Source: UBA4719 sp035654835 (GTDB lineage: Bacteria > Actinomycetota > Actinomycetes > Actinomycetales > Dermatophilaceae). Taken from it: DNA of 64,000 bases. A model generated the notes under the pieces. That model was given only the letters and a program-made list of their open reading frames with translations, searched no databases and was not told the DNA's origin. The stretch lies in NCBI GenBank assembly GCA_035654835.1, contig DASRVZ010000082.1:11784-75783 (forward strand). Reading direction: 5' to 3'. Below, piece after piece: positions 8,270 through 16,668 of the stretch. A program made the translations under genes and the position numbers. Each line of letters starts with the position of its first letter. Within the stretch, counting starts at the first letter, position 1.

Positions 8270-8742
8270 ACCTTCCTTGGGACGGCACCGGTCAGGGTGC
8301 ATACGAAACGTATCGCCTTGTGCCCGGCGTCGGCTGTCGGGCCGAACATCAGCGGGCAGCCCCCGTCGATCACGGTGATGCCTTGCTGCCGGCCGTATTC
8401 GGCGGCAGCCGCGGAGACGCTGCCGCCCCCGAAGGCACGATGCATCCACACCTGCTTGATGCCGAGCTCGGCGCACTCGCGCATCGTGACCTCGGCGGTC
8501 GCCGGCCGGGTCCCGATCACGACCGCGTCGACGCCGCCGGGGATCGATTTCAGGTCGTGGTAGCACAGATCGCCTTCGACCTCGTCCGCGTTCGGGTTGA
8601 CGGCGAGCACCTCATACCCTCGGTCCCGAAGTCGTTGGTACACGACGTTGCTCCCGTGGCCGGCAGGGGTCCTGGAGACTCCGGTGACCGCGACCCGCTT
8701 GTTGGAGAGGAACTGGGCGGCTGCGTCCTTGATGGTTTCCAT
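8266..8742 (-). CDS. CoA-binding domain protein (COG1832-like)
   Basis: The protein is 158 aa from ATG 8742, with GGAG just upstream. It has the Rossmann-type CoA-binding fold: NKRVAVTGVSRTPAGHGSNVVY, VLAVNPNADEVEG, VDAVVIGTRP and VWMHRAFGGGSVS. It ends with VIDGGCPLMFG, the conserved cysteine motif of this family. Such proteins are stand-alone relatives of the succinyl-CoA-synthetase nucleotide/CoA fold with no settled function. It is the first gene of a two-gene operon with the nitroreductase-like gene. A strong DosR-like box sits 37 bp upstream. Confidence 0.82.
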   Translation of the reverse strand: METIKDAAAQFLSNKRVAVTGVSRTPAGHGSNVVYQRLRDRGYEVLAVNPNADEVEGDLCYHDLKSIPGGVDAVVIGTRPATAEVTMRECAELGIKQVWMHRAFGGGSVSAAAAEYGRQQGITVIDGGCPLMFGPTADAGHKAIRFVCTLTGAVPRKV

Positions 8743-8778
8743 GGCTCCATTCTCTGCGGCAGTGGCGGCGCAGCGAGT

Positions 8779-8793
8779 AGGGCCGAAGGTCCC
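8779..8793 (-). promoter_or_regulatory. DosR/DevR-like box between CoA-binding gene and cstA
   Basis: On the minus strand the site reads GGGACCTTCGGCCCT, matching 14 of 15 positions of GGGACTTNNGGCCCT. It lies 37 bp upstream of the CoA-binding gene start and 84 bp upstream of cstA, so it could act on either. Confidence 0.6.
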
Positions 8794-8876
8794 CGCCAGA
8801 TCGCCCGGCCCTAACTGGAAAAGTCCGAAAGAGCTAGATTCTTCACAAACCGGATAAATCCACCAGGAGGATCCCC

Positions 8877-11114
8877 ATGTCAACGGTCACGTCTAGCGGT
8901 CAAACTGGGCGGGCTCTCACGCCTCCTGAACAACCGAAACCCAAGATGACGCGCAAGTCCATTGCGGTCTGGGGGTCCGTTGCAGTGGTCGGTGCGGTCT
9001 GCTGGACGGTCCTGGCCCTGGCCCGCGGCGAGAATGTCTCCGCATTGTGGATCTTGTTCGCCGCGCTCTCGTCCTACGCGATCGCCTACCGGTTCTACTC
9101 CCGCTTCATCGCCTACAAGGTGCTCGGCGTCGACAACACCCGGGCCACTCCGGCCGAACGCCTCCAGAACGGCGTCGACTACGACGTGACCGACCGGAGG
9201 GTGCTGTTTGGTCACCACTTCGCGGCCATTGCCGGCGCCGGCCCGCTCGTCGGCCCGGTGCTCGCCGCCCAGATGGGTTATCTGCCAGGCACGATCTGGA
9301 TCATCGTCGGCGTCATCTTCGCCGGCGCGGTGCAGGACATGGTGGTGCTCTTCTTCTCGATGCGCCGTAACGGCAAGAGCCTCGGCCAGATGATCCGTGA
9401 GGAGATCGGCACCATCGGCGGCGTCGCAGCACTGATCGCGGTCTTCGCGATCATGATCATCATCCTTGCGGTGCTCGCCCTCGTCGTGGTCAACGCCCTT
9501 GCCGGGTCCCCCTGGGGTGTCTTCTCGATCGGGCTCACCATCCCGATCGCGCTCTTCATGGGCTTCTACCTGCGCTACCTGCGGCCGGGTCGGGTCATGG
9601 AGGTCACCGTGATCGGTGTCGCTCTGTTGCTGGCGGCGATCATCGGTGGCAACTACGTCGGGCAGATGGGTCTGGCCGACGTGCTGACCCTCTCGCCGAA
9701 CGCACTGGTCCTGGCTCTGGTTGTCTACGGTTTCGTGGCGTCCATCCTGCCGGTGTGGATGCTGCTGGCCCCGCGTGACTATCTGTCCACCTTCATGAAG
9801 GTCGGCGTCATCGCGCTCCTTGCGGTCGGGCTCGTCATCGCCCGGCCGATGCTCGAGAGCCCGGCGATCTCGGACTTCGCGATCAGTGGCCACGGCCCGG
9901 TTTTCGCCGGGAAGCTGTTCCCGTTCGTGTTCATCACGATCGCCTGCGGTGCCTTGTCAGGGTTCCATTCGCTGATCGCCTCGGGCACCACGCCCAAGAT
10001 GATCGGCAAGGAGAGCCAGGTCCGGATGATCGGCTACGGCGGCATGCTGATGGAGTCGTTCGTCGCCATCAGCGCACTGATCGCCGCCTCGGTCATCAAC
10101 CAGGGGATCTACTACGCGATCAACAGCCCCTCCGGCGCCACGGGCGGTACGCCGGCTGCGGCCGCGCAGTTCATCGGCACCCTCGGCATGACCATCACCC
10201 CGGCCGACCTCGCCGCCGCGGCACAGTCCATCCACGAGACCACCCTGATCTCCCGCACCGGTGGCGCGCCCACCCTCGCGTTCGGGATCTCGCTGATCTT
10301 CTCGAAGGCGTTCGGCGGAGGCCTCGCCGCGTTCTGGTACCACTTCGCGATCATGTTCGAGGCGCTGTTCATCCTCACCGCAGTCGATGCCGGCACCCGC
10401 GTCGGCCGCTTCATGCTTCAGGACACGATCGGCAACGTGTGGCCGAAGTACGCCGACGTCTCCTGGAAGCCCGCCGCCTGGTCGGCCAGCGCGGCCGTCG
10501 TCGGGTTGTGGGGATACATGCTGTGGGTCGGCGTGAACGACCCGCTCGGTGGCATCCACCAGCTGTTGCCGCTGTTCGGTATCGCCAACCAGCTGCTTGC
10601 GGCCATCGCGCTGGCCTTGTGCGTGACGTTGTTGATCAAGCACGGGAAGCTCAAGTACGCCTGGGTTGCCGGCATCCCCCTGGCATGGGACCTCATCATC
10701 ACGATGACTGCCAGCTGGCAGAAGGTGTTCTCCGGCGACCCCAAGATCGGCTTCTTCTCCCAGCGCAACCTCTACCAGAGCGCTCTCGACCAGGGCAACC
10801 TGCTCAAGCCTGCGAAGAGCTTGGACGAGATGAACCTGATTATTACCAACGCCACCGTTGACGGCGTCCTGCAGGCGCTCTTCGCGCTGCTCACCCTCAC
10901 CGTGATCTTCAGTGCGATCCCGGTCTGGATCAAGGCGGCGAAACTGGGCGGGCTGCCGACCAGCGAGGTACCGCACGTGCCGTCGCACATCGTCGCACCG
11001 GCCGACTTCTTTGCCACCGCGGATGAGAAGCAGGCGGTCCGTGAGTACGAAGCCATCGAGCGCGAGCTGGCCGCTGCTGAGCGCGAGCTGGCCGGATCCG
11101 GCAGACCGCGATGA
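8877..11114 (+). CDS. cstA: Carbon starvation protein CstA (pyruvate/peptide transporter)
   Basis: The protein is 745 aa, an integral membrane protein with many hydrophobic helices throughout. Start ATG 8877 has a good RBS (CAGGAGG, 7 bases upstream). Family motifs include the N-terminal ALSSYAIAYRFYSRFIA, GHHFAAIAGAGPLVGPVLAAQMGYLPG, the central CGALSGFHSLIASGTTPKM and the C-terminal CstA domain (FGIANQLLAAIAL). In E. coli, CstA and relatives import peptides or pyruvate during carbon limitation. The C-terminus ends in a charged helical tail (AIERELAAAERELA). It overlaps the next small gene by ATGA, as is usual for cstA-ybdD pairs. A possible -10 hexamer (TAGATT) is at about 8835. Confidence 0.92.
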   Translation: MSTVTSSGQTGRALTPPEQPKPKMTRKSIAVWGSVAVVGAVCWTVLALARGENVSALWILFAALSSYAIAYRFYSRFIAYKVLGVDNTRATPAERLQNGVDYDVTDRRVLFGHHFAAIAGAGPLVGPVLAAQMGYLPGTIWIIVGVIFAGAVQDMVVLFFSMRRNGKSLGQMIREEIGTIGGVAALIAVFAIMIIILAVLALVVVNALAGSPWGVFSIGLTIPIALFMGFYLRYLRPGRVMEVTVIGVALLLAAIIGGNYVGQMGLADVLTLSPNALVLALVVYGFVASILPVWMLLAPRDYLSTFMKVGVIALLAVGLVIARPMLESPAISDFAISGHGPVFAGKLFPFVFITIACGALSGFHSLIASGTTPKMIGKESQVRMIGYGGMLMESFVAISALIAASVINQGIYYAINSPSGATGGTPAAAAQFIGTLGMTITPADLAAAAQSIHETTLISRTGGAPTLAFGISLIFSKAFGGGLAAFWYHFAIMFEALFILTAVDAGTRVGRFMLQDTIGNVWPKYADVSWKPAAWSASAAVVGLWGYMLWVGVNDPLGGIHQLLPLFGIANQLLAAIALALCVTLLIKHGKLKYAWVAGIPLAWDLIITMTASWQKVFSGDPKIGFFSQRNLYQSALDQGNLLKPAKSLDEMNLIITNATVDGVLQALFALLTLTVIFSAIPVWIKAAKLGGLPTSEVPHVPSHIVAPADFFATADEKQAVREYEAIERELAAAERELAGSGRPR

Positions 11115-11299
11115 AGGCAGCCGCGCTCAAGGCCGGGCGCGGGATCCTCTGGTATCTCAAACAGTCCACCGGCGAGGCCAAGTGGGACGAGTACCTCGAG
11201 CGCTGCCGCAATGACGGCGTCGAGCCCACCTCGCGCCGGGATTTCGAGCGGCACCGGGCCGAGCACAACGAGAAGAACCCGCGGGCCCGCTGCTGCTGA
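11111..11299 (+). CDS. YbdD/YjiX family small protein (DUF466), CstA partner
   Basis: The protein is 62 aa. It contains the family core WYLKQSTGEAKWDEYLERC and the ending SRRDFERHRAEH. E. coli YbdD and YjiX are encoded after CstA/BtsT-type transporters and are needed for their function. Its start overlaps the cstA stop (ATGA), consistent with obligate co-translation. The C-terminus ends in CC. Confidence 0.9.
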   Translation: MKAAALKAGRGILWYLKQSTGEAKWDEYLERCRNDGVEPTSRRDFERHRAEHNEKNPRARCC

Positions 11300-11341
11300 C
11301 CGCGGCACAGTGGTTGCTACTGAACAAGATTTCTAGCTGTA

Positions 11342-11377
11342 TCCGCCGGATCCGGGCTCTGTCCCAGGTCCGGCGGA
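11342..11377. terminator. Hairpin between cstA operon and Lrp gene
   Basis: Arms TCCGCCGGA (11342-11350) and TCCGGCGGA (11369-11377) are perfectly complementary around an 18-base loop that can itself pair partly. There is no U-tract. It lies between convergent genes, so it could stop transcription from either side. Confidence 0.5.
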
Positions 11378-11407
11378 CTCAGTCTGCGGGCGGACTCAGT
11401 CTGCGGG
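11374..11407. repeat. 17-bp tandem duplication at the Lrp gene 3' end
   Basis: CGGACTCAGTCTGCGGG occurs twice in direct succession (11374-11390 and 11391-11407), spanning the Lrp stop codon at 11396-11398. It looks like a slippage duplication of the stop region. Confidence 0.6.
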
Positions 11408-11881
11408 CAATACGTTGGTGCCCCGCAGATGCCGGAAGACGAGGCTGGTCTCTGCGTGCTGGATGGCCGGGCTCGCGGCGAAGTACTCGAGGATGAAGTC
11501 GTGCAGTGCGGTCGTGTCGGCCGTCGCGACGTGCAGCAGGTAGTCCGTTCCCCCGGCGACGTGGAACACCTCGACCACGCCCGGCAGGTGTGGGGCCAGG
11601 GTGACGAAGGCCTCGATCTGGTCGCGGAGATGTGCCTGCATACGGACGGCAATGATCGCCTGAATGGGCAGGCCGACAGCGGTCAGGTCGATGTCCGCGT
11701 GGTAACCGCGAATGACGCCACTTTCACGAAGGGCCCGGACCCGCCCAAGACAGGTTGACGGCGCGATCCCCACCGCGGATGCAAGTGCGAGGTTGGGCAT
11801 TCGGCCGTCGGCGGCGAGCAGTCTCAGAATCGCGTGGTCGATCTCATCGAGCACAGAGCGTCGAACGTTGTTCACCGGCAT
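11396..11881 (-). CDS. Lrp/AsnC-family transcriptional regulator
   Basis: The protein is 161 aa from ATG 11881; GTG 11875 is better spaced from the GGAGG and is a real alternative. The N-terminal HTH reads LDEIDHAILRLLAADGRMPNLALASAVGIAPSTCLGRVRAL. The C-terminal RAM effector domain includes VRMQAHLRDQIEAF and DYLLHVATAD. Lrp/AsnC proteins sense amino acids as oligomers. The gene diverges from a cysteine/methionine-type PLP enzyme across 131 bp, so that enzyme is the likely target and its substrate the likely effector. Confidence 0.88.
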   Translation of the reverse strand: MPVNNVRRSVLDEIDHAILRLLAADGRMPNLALASAVGIAPSTCLGRVRALRESGVIRGYHADIDLTAVGLPIQAIIAVRMQAHLRDQIEAFVTLAPHLPGVVEVFHVAGGTDYLLHVATADTTALHDFILEYFAASPAIQHAETSLVFRHLRGTNVLPAD

Positions 11882-12012
11882 TGCCTCCAGACGTTCAGGC
11901 GCCGAATAGATGACAGCAAGTGGCGCTAGAAGCGAATGTAATGCGTAATCCTTGTTTGTGGACTCGTGAAGTGTCGACACTTGGACCAACAGTTGAACTT
12001 TCAGGAGGCATC

Positions 12013-13194
12013 ATGAGCACCCTCGAGACTCGTGCAGTACATGCCGGTCGACGTGACCTTGCCGGTCTTGGCATCCATGTGCCCTCGATCGACCTGTCCA
12101 CCACCAGTCCGCTGGCTGACGTCGAGTCCGGCGGCGACGCCTACGAGGTCCTGGCGACCGGTGGGCGGCCGATCCCTGGCGGCAGCCTTGTCTACGGCCG
12201 GCTGTGGAATCCCACCGTCGCCCGCTTTGAGGACGCTCTCGCCGAGCTCGAGGGCGCTGAAGAGGCCGTCGCCTTCGCCACGGGCATGGCCGCGATGACC
12301 GCCTGCCTTCTCGCCATGAGCGCCTCGGGCAAGCGGCATGTCGTGGCGGTCCGTCCGGTCTACGGCGGCACCGACCACCTGCTGGACAGCGGTCTGCTCG
12401 GCGTGGAGGTCACCTGGGCTGGCGCCAAGGAGATCGGGAATGCCCTGCGACCCGACACCGGTCTGGTGATCGTCGAGACCCCCGCGAACCCCACCCTGGC
12501 GCTGCTGGATCTCGCCGATGTCTGCGCGCAGGCCGGCGATGTCCCGGTCCTGGTCGACAACACCTTTGCCACGCCTGTTCTGCAGCAACCGATGCGGCAC
12601 GGCGCAGCGCTCGTTCTGCACAGCGCCACCAAGTTCATCGGCGGCCACGGTGATGTCATGGCCGGCGTCGTTGCCACGGGCCCGGAATGGGCGGCGGCCC
12701 TGCGACGGGTTCGAGCCGTGACCGGCGCAGTACTTCACCCGCTCGCCGGCTACCTGTTGCACCGCGGGCTGCAGACCCTGCCTATCCGGGTACGAGCCCA
12801 GCAGGCGAGCGCCCAGCAGGTCGCAGAATGGCTGGTAGCCCATCCGGCAGTGGAGGCCGTGCACTATCCAGGCCTGCCCGGATGCGACCCCGACGACATC
12901 CTCGGTCGCCAGATGGCGGGCCCCGGATCCGTGCTGGCCTTCGAAGTGGCCGGCGGCTACCCGGCCGCGGCCGCCATGGCCAATGCCTGCAAGCTCATCA
13001 GCCATGCGGTCTCGCTGGGGGGCACCGAGACCCTGATCGAGCACCCCGCGTCCCTGACCCACCGGCCGGTAGCGGCGGAGGCCCGTCCGAACCCAGGCCT
13101 CCTGCGCATCTCGATCGGGCTCGAGGCTGTCGAAGACCTCTGCGCGGACCTCGACGAAGCACTCAAGGGCGGAGCACTCAAGAGCGACCTGTAG
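12013..13194 (+). CDS. Cys/Met-metabolism PLP enzyme (cystathionine gamma-lyase / methionine gamma-lyase type)
   Basis: The protein is 393 aa from ATG 12013, which has AGGAGG upstream. It shows the fold-type I trans-sulfuration features: YGRLWNPTVARFEDALAELEGAE, the phosphate-binding ATGMAAMTA, VDNTFATPVLQQP and the PLP-binding Lys in HSATKFIGGHGD. The C-terminal domain includes SLGGTETLIEHPASLTHRP. Members interconvert cystathionine, cysteine, homocysteine and methionine. Divergence from an Lrp-type regulator favours a catabolic gamma-lyase over a biosynthetic synthase, but this is inference. Confidence 0.88.
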   Translation: MSTLETRAVHAGRRDLAGLGIHVPSIDLSTTSPLADVESGGDAYEVLATGGRPIPGGSLVYGRLWNPTVARFEDALAELEGAEEAVAFATGMAAMTACLLAMSASGKRHVVAVRPVYGGTDHLLDSGLLGVEVTWAGAKEIGNALRPDTGLVIVETPANPTLALLDLADVCAQAGDVPVLVDNTFATPVLQQPMRHGAALVLHSATKFIGGHGDVMAGVVATGPEWAAALRRVRAVTGAVLHPLAGYLLHRGLQTLPIRVRAQQASAQQVAEWLVAHPAVEAVHYPGLPGCDPDDILGRQMAGPGSVLAFEVAGGYPAAAAMANACKLISHAVSLGGTETLIEHPASLTHRPVAAEARPNPGLLRISIGLEAVEDLCADLDEALKGGALKSDL

Positions 13195-13254
13195 AACGAC
13201 CCTTATCAGGAGTAGAGACACGCGTGCCCACTGACGAGTAGGCCGCATTTTTCC

Positions 13255-13269
13255 GGGACCTATGGCCCG
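13255..13269 (+). promoter_or_regulatory. DosR/DevR-like box upstream of GyrI-like gene
   Basis: GGGACCTATGGCCCG matches 13 of 15 positions of GGGACTTNNGGCCCT and lies about 35 bp upstream of the chosen GyrI-like start. It overlaps a less likely upstream start codon at 13262. Confidence 0.45.
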
Positions 13270-13303
13270 TGGCCCGGCCGCGAATACGGCCGACGATCGA
13301 GCC

Positions 13304-13960
13304 ATGGCGATGAAAAGCACCGGAGACCCATCGATCGACGCGCTGTACACGGTGGGCAAGGGCAAGGTCGAGTTCGTCGAGGTGCCCGAGCTTGGGTTCG
13401 TCGCGATCGACGGTGATGGCGCGCCCGGCGGTGACGCTTTCACCAATGCCCTTCAGGCGCTGTACTCAGTCAGCTACGCCGCACACTTCGCCGTGAAGAA
13501 GGCGAGCGGTGAGGCCCCCCGGGTCATGGCGCTCGAGGCCCTCTGGTGGGTGGAAGGAGCCGATGCCCAGGCGACCATGGAGCGGTTCGCTCTGGGCGAG
13601 GCGAGCATGGAGGAGTCCGATCGCGACCAGTGGCAGTGGCGGGCGATGATCGCGCAGCTGCCGCCGATCGACGAGGCGGTGATTGCGCGAGCGATCTCAG
13701 AGGCGAAGGCAAAGAAGGACAACCCGGCGCTGGACGTCGTGCGGTATGAGCGATGGGCCGAAGGCCCGAGCGCACAGATCATGCACATCGGTCCCTACAG
13801 CACTGAGCAGACCAGCATTGTCGAGCTGCACAAGGCCATCGCCAGCCATGGCTCGCGTCCCCGAGGCAGGCATCACGAGATCTACCTTGGTGATCCGCGC
13901 ACATCCGCTCCGGAGAAGCTCCGCACCATCCTGCGTCAACCGATCGAGCCGGTGGTGTGA
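13304..13960 (+). CDS. GyrI-like small-molecule-binding domain protein
   Basis: The protein is 218 aa. It contains family motifs: GKGKVEFVEVPELGFVAIDGDG, YSVSYAAHFAVKK, LEALWW, QIMHIGPYSTEQTSI and HHEIYLGDPRTSAPEKLRTILRQPI. This is the GyrI-like (YjbR/COG4832-like) fold used by effector-binding domains of multidrug regulators, here without any DNA-binding domain. Start 13304 is chosen for fit; 13262 and 13310 are alternatives and no strong RBS is visible. A DosR-like box lies just upstream. A second GyrI/effector-binding protein is encoded convergently. Confidence 0.75.
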   Translation: MAMKSTGDPSIDALYTVGKGKVEFVEVPELGFVAIDGDGAPGGDAFTNALQALYSVSYAAHFAVKKASGEAPRVMALEALWWVEGADAQATMERFALGEASMEESDRDQWQWRAMIAQLPPIDEAVIARAISEAKAKKDNPALDVVRYERWAEGPSAQIMHIGPYSTEQTSIVELHKAIASHGSRPRGRHHEIYLGDPRTSAPEKLRTILRQPIEPVV

Positions 13961-13987
13961 GGCGGAGGACTATCGGGGGAGCGTTGG

Positions 13988-14449
13988 TTACGCCGGGCGG
14001 CAGGGGAACCGCACCACTGTCCTGGGCTCGGCCACCTCAGGCCCGTCGAGGTAGGACTCCCACGGCTCGCCCGCGCTGACGTATCCGTTCGCGCCGATCC
14101 ACTCGGCCACGACGTCGTATGCCGCGCTCACGGCACCGTAGTCACCAACGTGCATCACCGTGGCGACGGGCCCGCCGGGCAAGGTGTCGGCGTCCACTCG
14201 GCCCTCCGGTGTGACCGACCCGGATGACGGAAAGCCGGCCTCGACGTCGAACGTTCCTCCGGTGGGGCGCCACCGCGCGAACGGCGGGCCTGCCGGCGTG
14301 AGGTGCTGATCGGCCAAGACGCGCATCGCCTCCCCGAATGCCTCGCCGAGGAAGGCCGGTATCTCGTCAGTCTCGATGTGTCCCCGCACGACAGCCACCG
14401 GTTGGGGCTGCAGCTGCTCCAGCTCAACGTGATACGGGTTCGTCGTCAT
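13988..14449 (-). CDS. GyrI-like / AraC effector-binding domain protein
   Basis: The protein is 153 aa from ATG 14449, which has an AGGAGG seven bases upstream. It has the effector-binding fold: YHVELEQLQPQPVAVVRGHI, FARWRPTGGTFDVEAGFP, and VATVMHVGDYGAVSAAYDVV with GEPWESYLDGPEV near the end. Such stand-alone GyrI-like proteins bind small, often cationic, molecules; no enzymatic residues can be assigned. It diverges from hsp20 and shares with it the palindromic box at 14495-14518. Confidence 0.75.
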   Translation of the reverse strand: MTTNPYHVELEQLQPQPVAVVRGHIETDEIPAFLGEAFGEAMRVLADQHLTPAGPPFARWRPTGGTFDVEAGFPSSGSVTPEGRVDADTLPGGPVATVMHVGDYGAVSAAYDVVAEWIGANGYVSAGEPWESYLDGPEVAEPRTVVRFPCRPA

Positions 14450-14494
14450 CCGCCCCACCTCCTGACAGCCATCGTCGTCGCCGGTCGGGGCGAC

Positions 14495-14518
14495 GAGTAG
14501 GGACCCAAGTCCCTACTC
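14495..14518. promoter_or_regulatory. Perfect palindrome (DosR-type box) between GyrI-like gene and hsp20
   Basis: Arms GAGTAGGGAC (14495-14504) and GTCCCTACTC (14509-14518) are exact inverted repeats around CCAA. The core GGGACCCAAGTCCC fits the symmetric DosR consensus GGGACTWWAGTCCC except at two central bases. It lies 47 bp from the GyrI-like start and 61 bp from the hsp20 start. Confidence 0.65.
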
Positions 14519-14578
14519 ACGAGGCAACCGTGGGAGTGACATGGAGATGTTCGGTTGGCATGAGAAAGGGAGGACCAG

Positions 14579-15013
14579 ATGTCTGTAATTGCCAAGCGCA
14601 GCCCCGTGGCGCCATTGACCGATCTGTTCGACTGGCTCGAGTCGGGCTGGCCCATGGTTTCCGACCTGAGGCGCGAAAGCGCGCACGCCATGCGCATCGA
14701 GGACCGGCTCGAGAAGGACCGCTACGTCGTCCGCGCGGAGATCCCGGGCATCGACCCCGACAAGGATGTGGAGATCACCGTCGCCGACGGGATCCTCACG
14801 ATCTCCGCTGAGCGGCGCGAAGAGATCAGCGAGAAGGGCCACTCGGAGTTCCACTACGGCTCCTTCATGCGGCGGGTGTCTCTGCCCCCGGGCTCCTTGG
14901 AGGAGAAGCTGGCGGCGAGCTACCAGGACGGCATCCTCGAGGTGACCGTGCCCATCGAGGCCGCACAGGCCAAGCCGCGTGTCATCAAGGTGGCCCACCG
15001 ATCCACCAAGTGA
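14579..15013 (+). CDS. Hsp20/alpha-crystallin small heat-shock protein
   Basis: The protein is 144 aa with GGGAGG before ATG 14579. After a 35-residue N-terminal arm, the alpha-crystallin domain runs from about residue 40: IEDRLEKDRYVVRAEIPGIDPDKDVEI, ILTISAERREEI, FHYGSFMRRVSLP and YQDGILEVTVP. The tail ends KPRVIKV, the usual I-x-I/V-type anchor. It is an ATP-independent cytosolic holdase. The DosR-type palindrome upstream mirrors control of HspX in Mycobacterium, so induction by hypoxia or stress is plausible. A strong hairpin follows the gene. Confidence 0.92.
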   Translation: MSVIAKRSPVAPLTDLFDWLESGWPMVSDLRRESAHAMRIEDRLEKDRYVVRAEIPGIDPDKDVEITVADGILTISAERREEISEKGHSEFHYGSFMRRVSLPPGSLEEKLAASYQDGILEVTVPIEAAQAKPRVIKVAHRSTK

Positions 15014-15025
15014 CGTGAGTCGGTC

Positions 15026-15055
15026 AGGGAGGTCGCGTATCCACGCGACCTCCCT
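15026..15055. terminator. Strong hairpin terminator after hsp20
   Basis: Arms at 15026-15038 and 15043-15055 (AGGGAGGTCGCGT and its complement) pair perfectly over 13 bp around ATCC. There is no U-tract. It lies between convergent genes and may serve both directions. Confidence 0.75.
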
Positions 15056-15075
15056 CGGCGTTCAGCCGGCTGAGT

Positions 15076-16668
15076 TCATCCGGCAAGGTCGCGGTGGCGG
15101 AACGCGGCGGACCCAGCGGCCAGGAACGCTCCAGCGACCACCGTCAACCAGAGCAATCCCCATAGGTGGGCATCGGGCCCGGGCAGCACCGGGGAGTGGG
15201 TGAATGGGCTGAAGTCCATCACCCATTGGGGAACGTCCCACAGCTGACCGAACTCTCCGACGACGATGCACGCCGCGTAGGCGCCCCACACGACGCCGCT
15301 CGCATGCGGCCACAGGCCCCATACGGCAACGACGAGGCTGACCAGCACCCAGGCAGCCGGGATCCTGGCGAGCGCCGCGACCGTGACGGGCAGAACCTGG
15401 CCGGGGTCACCGATCGCAACGGCATGGCCGATTCCCGTTGCCACTCCAGTGACCAGCATCAGCCAGGCGACCCCGGCGAGGGCGAACAGCCAATGGCTGG
15501 CTGCCCACCGGATGCGAGGCGTGGCTGTTGCCAGGACGTCTTCGGCGCGGCCTTCCAATTCCTCCGTGCGCAGCCGGCCGACCGCTGCGATCCCGTAGGC
15601 GGCGATGATCGTGCTGATCAGGCCCAGCTCCGCGGCCAGGAACGCATCCGTCAGTCCCTGTTCACCGCCGAGCTGCTGGATCATCTTGGCCATCTCGGGG
15701 GAGTCCAGCAGCCCAGAGATGCTGTTTGCGATCGAGCCCATCATGAAGGCCATGAGGGCTGAGCCTGTCGTCCAGGCAACCAGCATCGGGCGCTGCAGCC
15801 GCCACGCGAGGCCAAATGGGGAGCTCAGGGCGCCGGCCGCAGGGCCGGGCCGATCGCGCAGCAGACCTGATCCGAGATCGCGCCGGCGCCGCAACGTGAA
15901 CGCGACCGGCACCAGCAGAGCGGTCGCGGCCAGGGGCAGTATCAGAACCGGCCACCGGTCACCAGCGAAGGCACGGATCTGCTGGTGCCACCCGATCGGG
16001 GAGAGCCAGGAGAGCCACCCCGGCCCGGCTTCGGCCAGGTCTCCGATCGCTCTGGCCGCGTATGCCGCAGCGATGACCGTGAAACCCAGTCCGTTGGCGG
16101 CCCGGCCCCCGGTGGTCAGCTGTGCCGCCACCGCGGCTACCGCAGAGAAGCAGAGCCCGGTCGCGGCCCAGCCCGCGCCGAATGCCAGCGAACCGACAAG
16201 AGGCAGGCCTGCAGCCACCAGCCCGGCTGCTGTCAACAGCCCCAGCACGCAGCTGGCGCCGCCCACCACCAAGAGGGCGGCCGCCATGGGAGCCGCGCGG
16301 CCCACCACGCCGGCGCCGACCAGCTCCAGCCTCCCGGCCTCCTCCTCGGCCCTGGTGTGACGCACGACCAGCATGACCATGAGGATGGACATCAGCGCGG
16401 TATAGATCGCGGTCATCTTGAGCATGGACAAGGCACCCAGCGATGTCGGGTCGTAGATCGGCCCATACAGGGCAACCATCGATGCCGTGGCGTTGATCGT
16501 GTTCGCTGCCTCGATACGGGAAGCCTGACTGGGGTAGAGGCCAACGGTCGCAGAGGCGGAGAACCAGACAGTGGCCGCAAAGAAGACGATCCAGGCGGGT
16601 ATCAGCACGCGGTCGCGGCGCAGTGCCAGCCGAATCAGGGCCGCGGTCCCGGTCAGTTCGCCGGTCAT
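15076..16668 (-). CDS. ABC-2 type exporter permease (two-module)
   Basis: The protein is 530 aa with roughly twelve hydrophobic helices in two similar halves, as in actinobacterial polyketide/antibiotic ABC-2 permeases. Each half has a cytoplasmic motif after the third helix: RHTRAEEEAGRLELVGAG and RLRTEELEGRAEDVLATATP. It overlaps the ATPase gene upstream by 4 bases (ATGA), so the two form one exporter. The substrate is unknown. The pair lies 4 bp behind an epimerase gene at the distal end of the putative light-controlled operon. Confidence 0.88.
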   Translation of the reverse strand: MTGELTGTAALIRLALRRDRVLIPAWIVFFAATVWFSASATVGLYPSQASRIEAANTINATASMVALYGPIYDPTSLGALSMLKMTAIYTALMSILMVMLVVRHTRAEEEAGRLELVGAGVVGRAAPMAAALLVVGGASCVLGLLTAAGLVAAGLPLVGSLAFGAGWAATGLCFSAVAAVAAQLTTGGRAANGLGFTVIAAAYAARAIGDLAEAGPGWLSWLSPIGWHQQIRAFAGDRWPVLILPLAATALLVPVAFTLRRRRDLGSGLLRDRPGPAAGALSSPFGLAWRLQRPMLVAWTTGSALMAFMMGSIANSISGLLDSPEMAKMIQQLGGEQGLTDAFLAAELGLISTIIAAYGIAAVGRLRTEELEGRAEDVLATATPRIRWAASHWLFALAGVAWLMLVTGVATGIGHAVAIGDPGQVLPVTVAALARIPAAWVLVSLVVAVWGLWPHASGVVWGAYAACIVVGEFGQLWDVPQWVMDFSPFTHSPVLPGPDAHLWGLLWLTVVAGAFLAAGSAAFRHRDLAG

